DNA of 64,000 bases, taken from Pycnococcus provasolii. Its lineage: Eukaryota > Chlorophyta > Pseudoscourfieldiophyceae > Pseudoscourfieldiales. Numbering within the stretch: position 1 is the stretch's first letter; each line of letters opens with the position of its first letter. The notes beneath the pieces were generated by a model. That model saw only the letters and a program-made list of their open reading frames with translations, did not search any database and was not told the DNA's origin. Below, piece by piece: positions 63,999 through 64,000 of the stretch. The position numbers were made by a program, and so were the translations under genes. The DNA is taken from contig CP150555.1 in NCBI GenBank assembly GCA_049487715.1, positions 62,001 through 126,000 of the forward strand, given 5' to 3'.

Positions 63999-64000
63999 CA

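Noticed and set aside
63957-64000. True chromosome end
   Set aside because: The tract is short, contains variants and resembles several internal tracts in the window that lie between genes.

Overview
This is nuclear DNA of a eukaryote, most likely a green alga (Chlorophyta). The evidence is: plastid-targeted proteins (bS6c and a DUF6825-like plastid protein); a plant-type SIZ1 SUMO ligase with SAP, PHD, PINIT and SP-RING regions; plant-type respiratory subunits (a 73-aa QCR8, NDUFA5); a RelA/SpoT homologue with an organelle-type leader; candidate ciliary proteins; and a TGTAA box at or just after many stop codons, the usual green-algal poly(A) signal. No bacterial operons, rRNA genes, tRNA genes, CRISPR arrays or transposons were found. 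The species cannot be fixed from the window alone.

Genes are dense, mostly intron-free, on both strands, and often in head-to-head pairs with 100-400 bp between start codons. Introns were reconstructed in four genes (TRAP-alpha, NDUFA5, QCR8 and an 84-aa mitochondrial-like protein). Each encodes a small mitochondrial or secretory protein, and the 5' splice sites follow GTACG or GTGCGT.

Layout. 0-8 kb: RSH (runs off the left edge), an MT-A70 methyltransferase of the ciliate/algal MTA1 type, a GST-like protein, mitochondrial uS7, a DUF1295 membrane enzyme, TRAP-alpha. 8-22 kb: a ZC3H15/DFRP1-ABCF fusion, a zinc-finger protein, a GNAT/amidase divergent pair, a TRIC-like channel, organellar TypA/BipA, nucleus-encoded complex I NAD9/NDUFS3. 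22-42 kb: GH125 mannosidase, MORN protein, NDUFA5, organellar Xaa-Pro aminopeptidase, dienelactone hydrolase, QCR8, a BT1-like transporter, plastid bS6, an epimerase-like protein, a small mitochondrial protein, a coiled-coil protein, a TPR/methyltransferase-like protein, an aldo-keto reductase with a frameshift, a DUF6825-like protein. 42-64 kb: SIZ1, three candidate cytoskeletal or ciliary proteins, an SDR, a Gln-rich protein, a 1840-aa unknown protein, and tRNA isopentenyltransferase with a frameshift.

The spacers carry most of the unexplained structure. Short telomere-type tracts (CCCTAA/TTAGGG and variants) lie upstream of many start codons. A recurring TTCGGGGTT element lies in several promoters and is also tandemly arrayed in a minisatellite before the 1840-aa gene. 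A TAGTCTAGTCTAAG element recurs only in spacers. Functionally the window leans towards organelle biogenesis and respiration (uS7m, bS6c, TypA, NDUFS3, NDUFA5, QCR8), ribosome-associated factors (the DFRP1-ABCF fusion, tRNA modification) and nucleic-acid or chromatin modification (MT-A70, SIZ1).
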